From NCBI GenBank assembly GCA_903925515.1, contig CAIYFP010000528.1, positions 1-6,502 of the forward strand: a stretch of DNA of 6,502 nucleotides, given 5' to 3'. Below, in pieces: positions 6,375 to 6,502 of this stretch. The stretch's first letter is position 1, and each line of letters begins with the position of its first letter. The position numbers and the translations under genes are program-made. This DNA comes from an uncultured Verrucomicrobiota bacterium (GTDB lineage: Bacteria; Verrucomicrobiota; Verrucomicrobiia; Limisphaerales; UBA9464). The notes beneath the pieces were generated by a model, which did not search any database, was not told where the DNA came from, and worked only from the letters and a program-made list of their open reading frames with translations.

Positions 6375-6418
6375 CTCCGGCCGCCACGGTTGCTCCATGG
6401 TCCGGCCGGCGAGAGGGG

Positions 6419-6502
6419 TCAGTGGTGCTCGTGGGCTTCGCCGTCGCCGTGGTCGCAGATCAGTTTGAGGAACACCGCGGTAAGCAACATGAAAACCAAG
6501 GC
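6419..6502 (-). CDS. atpB: F1Fo ATP synthase subunit a, C-terminal end (partial)
   Basis: Only the last 27 codons and the TGA stop (6419-6421) are inside the window; the gene continues beyond the right edge. The visible residues start ALVFMLLTAVFLKLI, which matches the end of the last transmembrane helix of subunit a (family pattern like QAYIFTLLTAVYL). A soluble tail CDHGDGEAHEHH follows, rich in His and acidic residues. Subunit a is the membrane stator protein that forms the two ion half-channels against the c ring. The essential arginine and other channel residues lie in the missing part. It sits 70 nt before atpE, the standard operon position. The tail is short, but the helix match and gene order make the assignment strong. 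Confidence 0.88.
   Translation of the reverse strand, partial: ALVFMLLTAVFLKLICDHGDGEAHEHH

Noticed and set aside
6349..6387. GTG start giving an 88-residue subunit c
   Set aside because: The 13 extra residues are polar and fall in the A/C-rich leader; the ATG at 6348 fits the family length.

Overview
This window holds most of a bacterial F-type ATP synthase (F1Fo) operon. It lies entirely on the minus strand and is read from right to left as atpB (last 27 codons only), atpE, atpF, atpH, atpA, atpG, atpD and atpC. That is the classical order: Fo subunits a, c and b, then F1 subunits delta, alpha, gamma, beta and epsilon. All genes point the same way, with gaps of 31 to 80 nt and no overlaps, so they are probably one transcript. 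The promoter and most of atpB lie beyond the right edge.

The DNA is GC-rich. Most start codons lack a clear Shine-Dalgarno sequence. A Verrucomicrobiota-like origin is my best guess, from the N-terminally extended subunit b, an insertion in beta, the very short delta and the GC-rich minisatellite beside the operon. This is inference from general resemblance; no search was run.

Region by region. Positions 1-249 are a minisatellite of 21-bp units. Positions 250-559 hold no gene I can support and no clear terminator. Positions 560-4990 encode the F1 subunits epsilon, beta, gamma and alpha. Positions 5044-6348 encode delta, b and c. Positions 6419-6502 are the end of subunit a. Two hairpins sit between genes. 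A perfect 13-bp stem follows atpE, and a weaker 8-bp stem lies between atpD and atpC. An A/C-rich, nearly G-free leader precedes atpE.

The gene products form one machine. The a subunit and c ring carry ions through the membrane. Subunits b and delta hold the stator. Gamma and epsilon form the rotor stalk, and the alpha/beta hexamer makes or hydrolyses ATP. The c subunit looks proton-coupled: it has Glu61 and lacks the usual Na+ ligands. All expected nucleotide-binding residues of alpha and beta are present. I see no new biological system here. The points worth a second look are the 130-residue delta subunit, the 23-residue insertion in beta, the hairpin and leader flanking atpE, and the tandem repeat.
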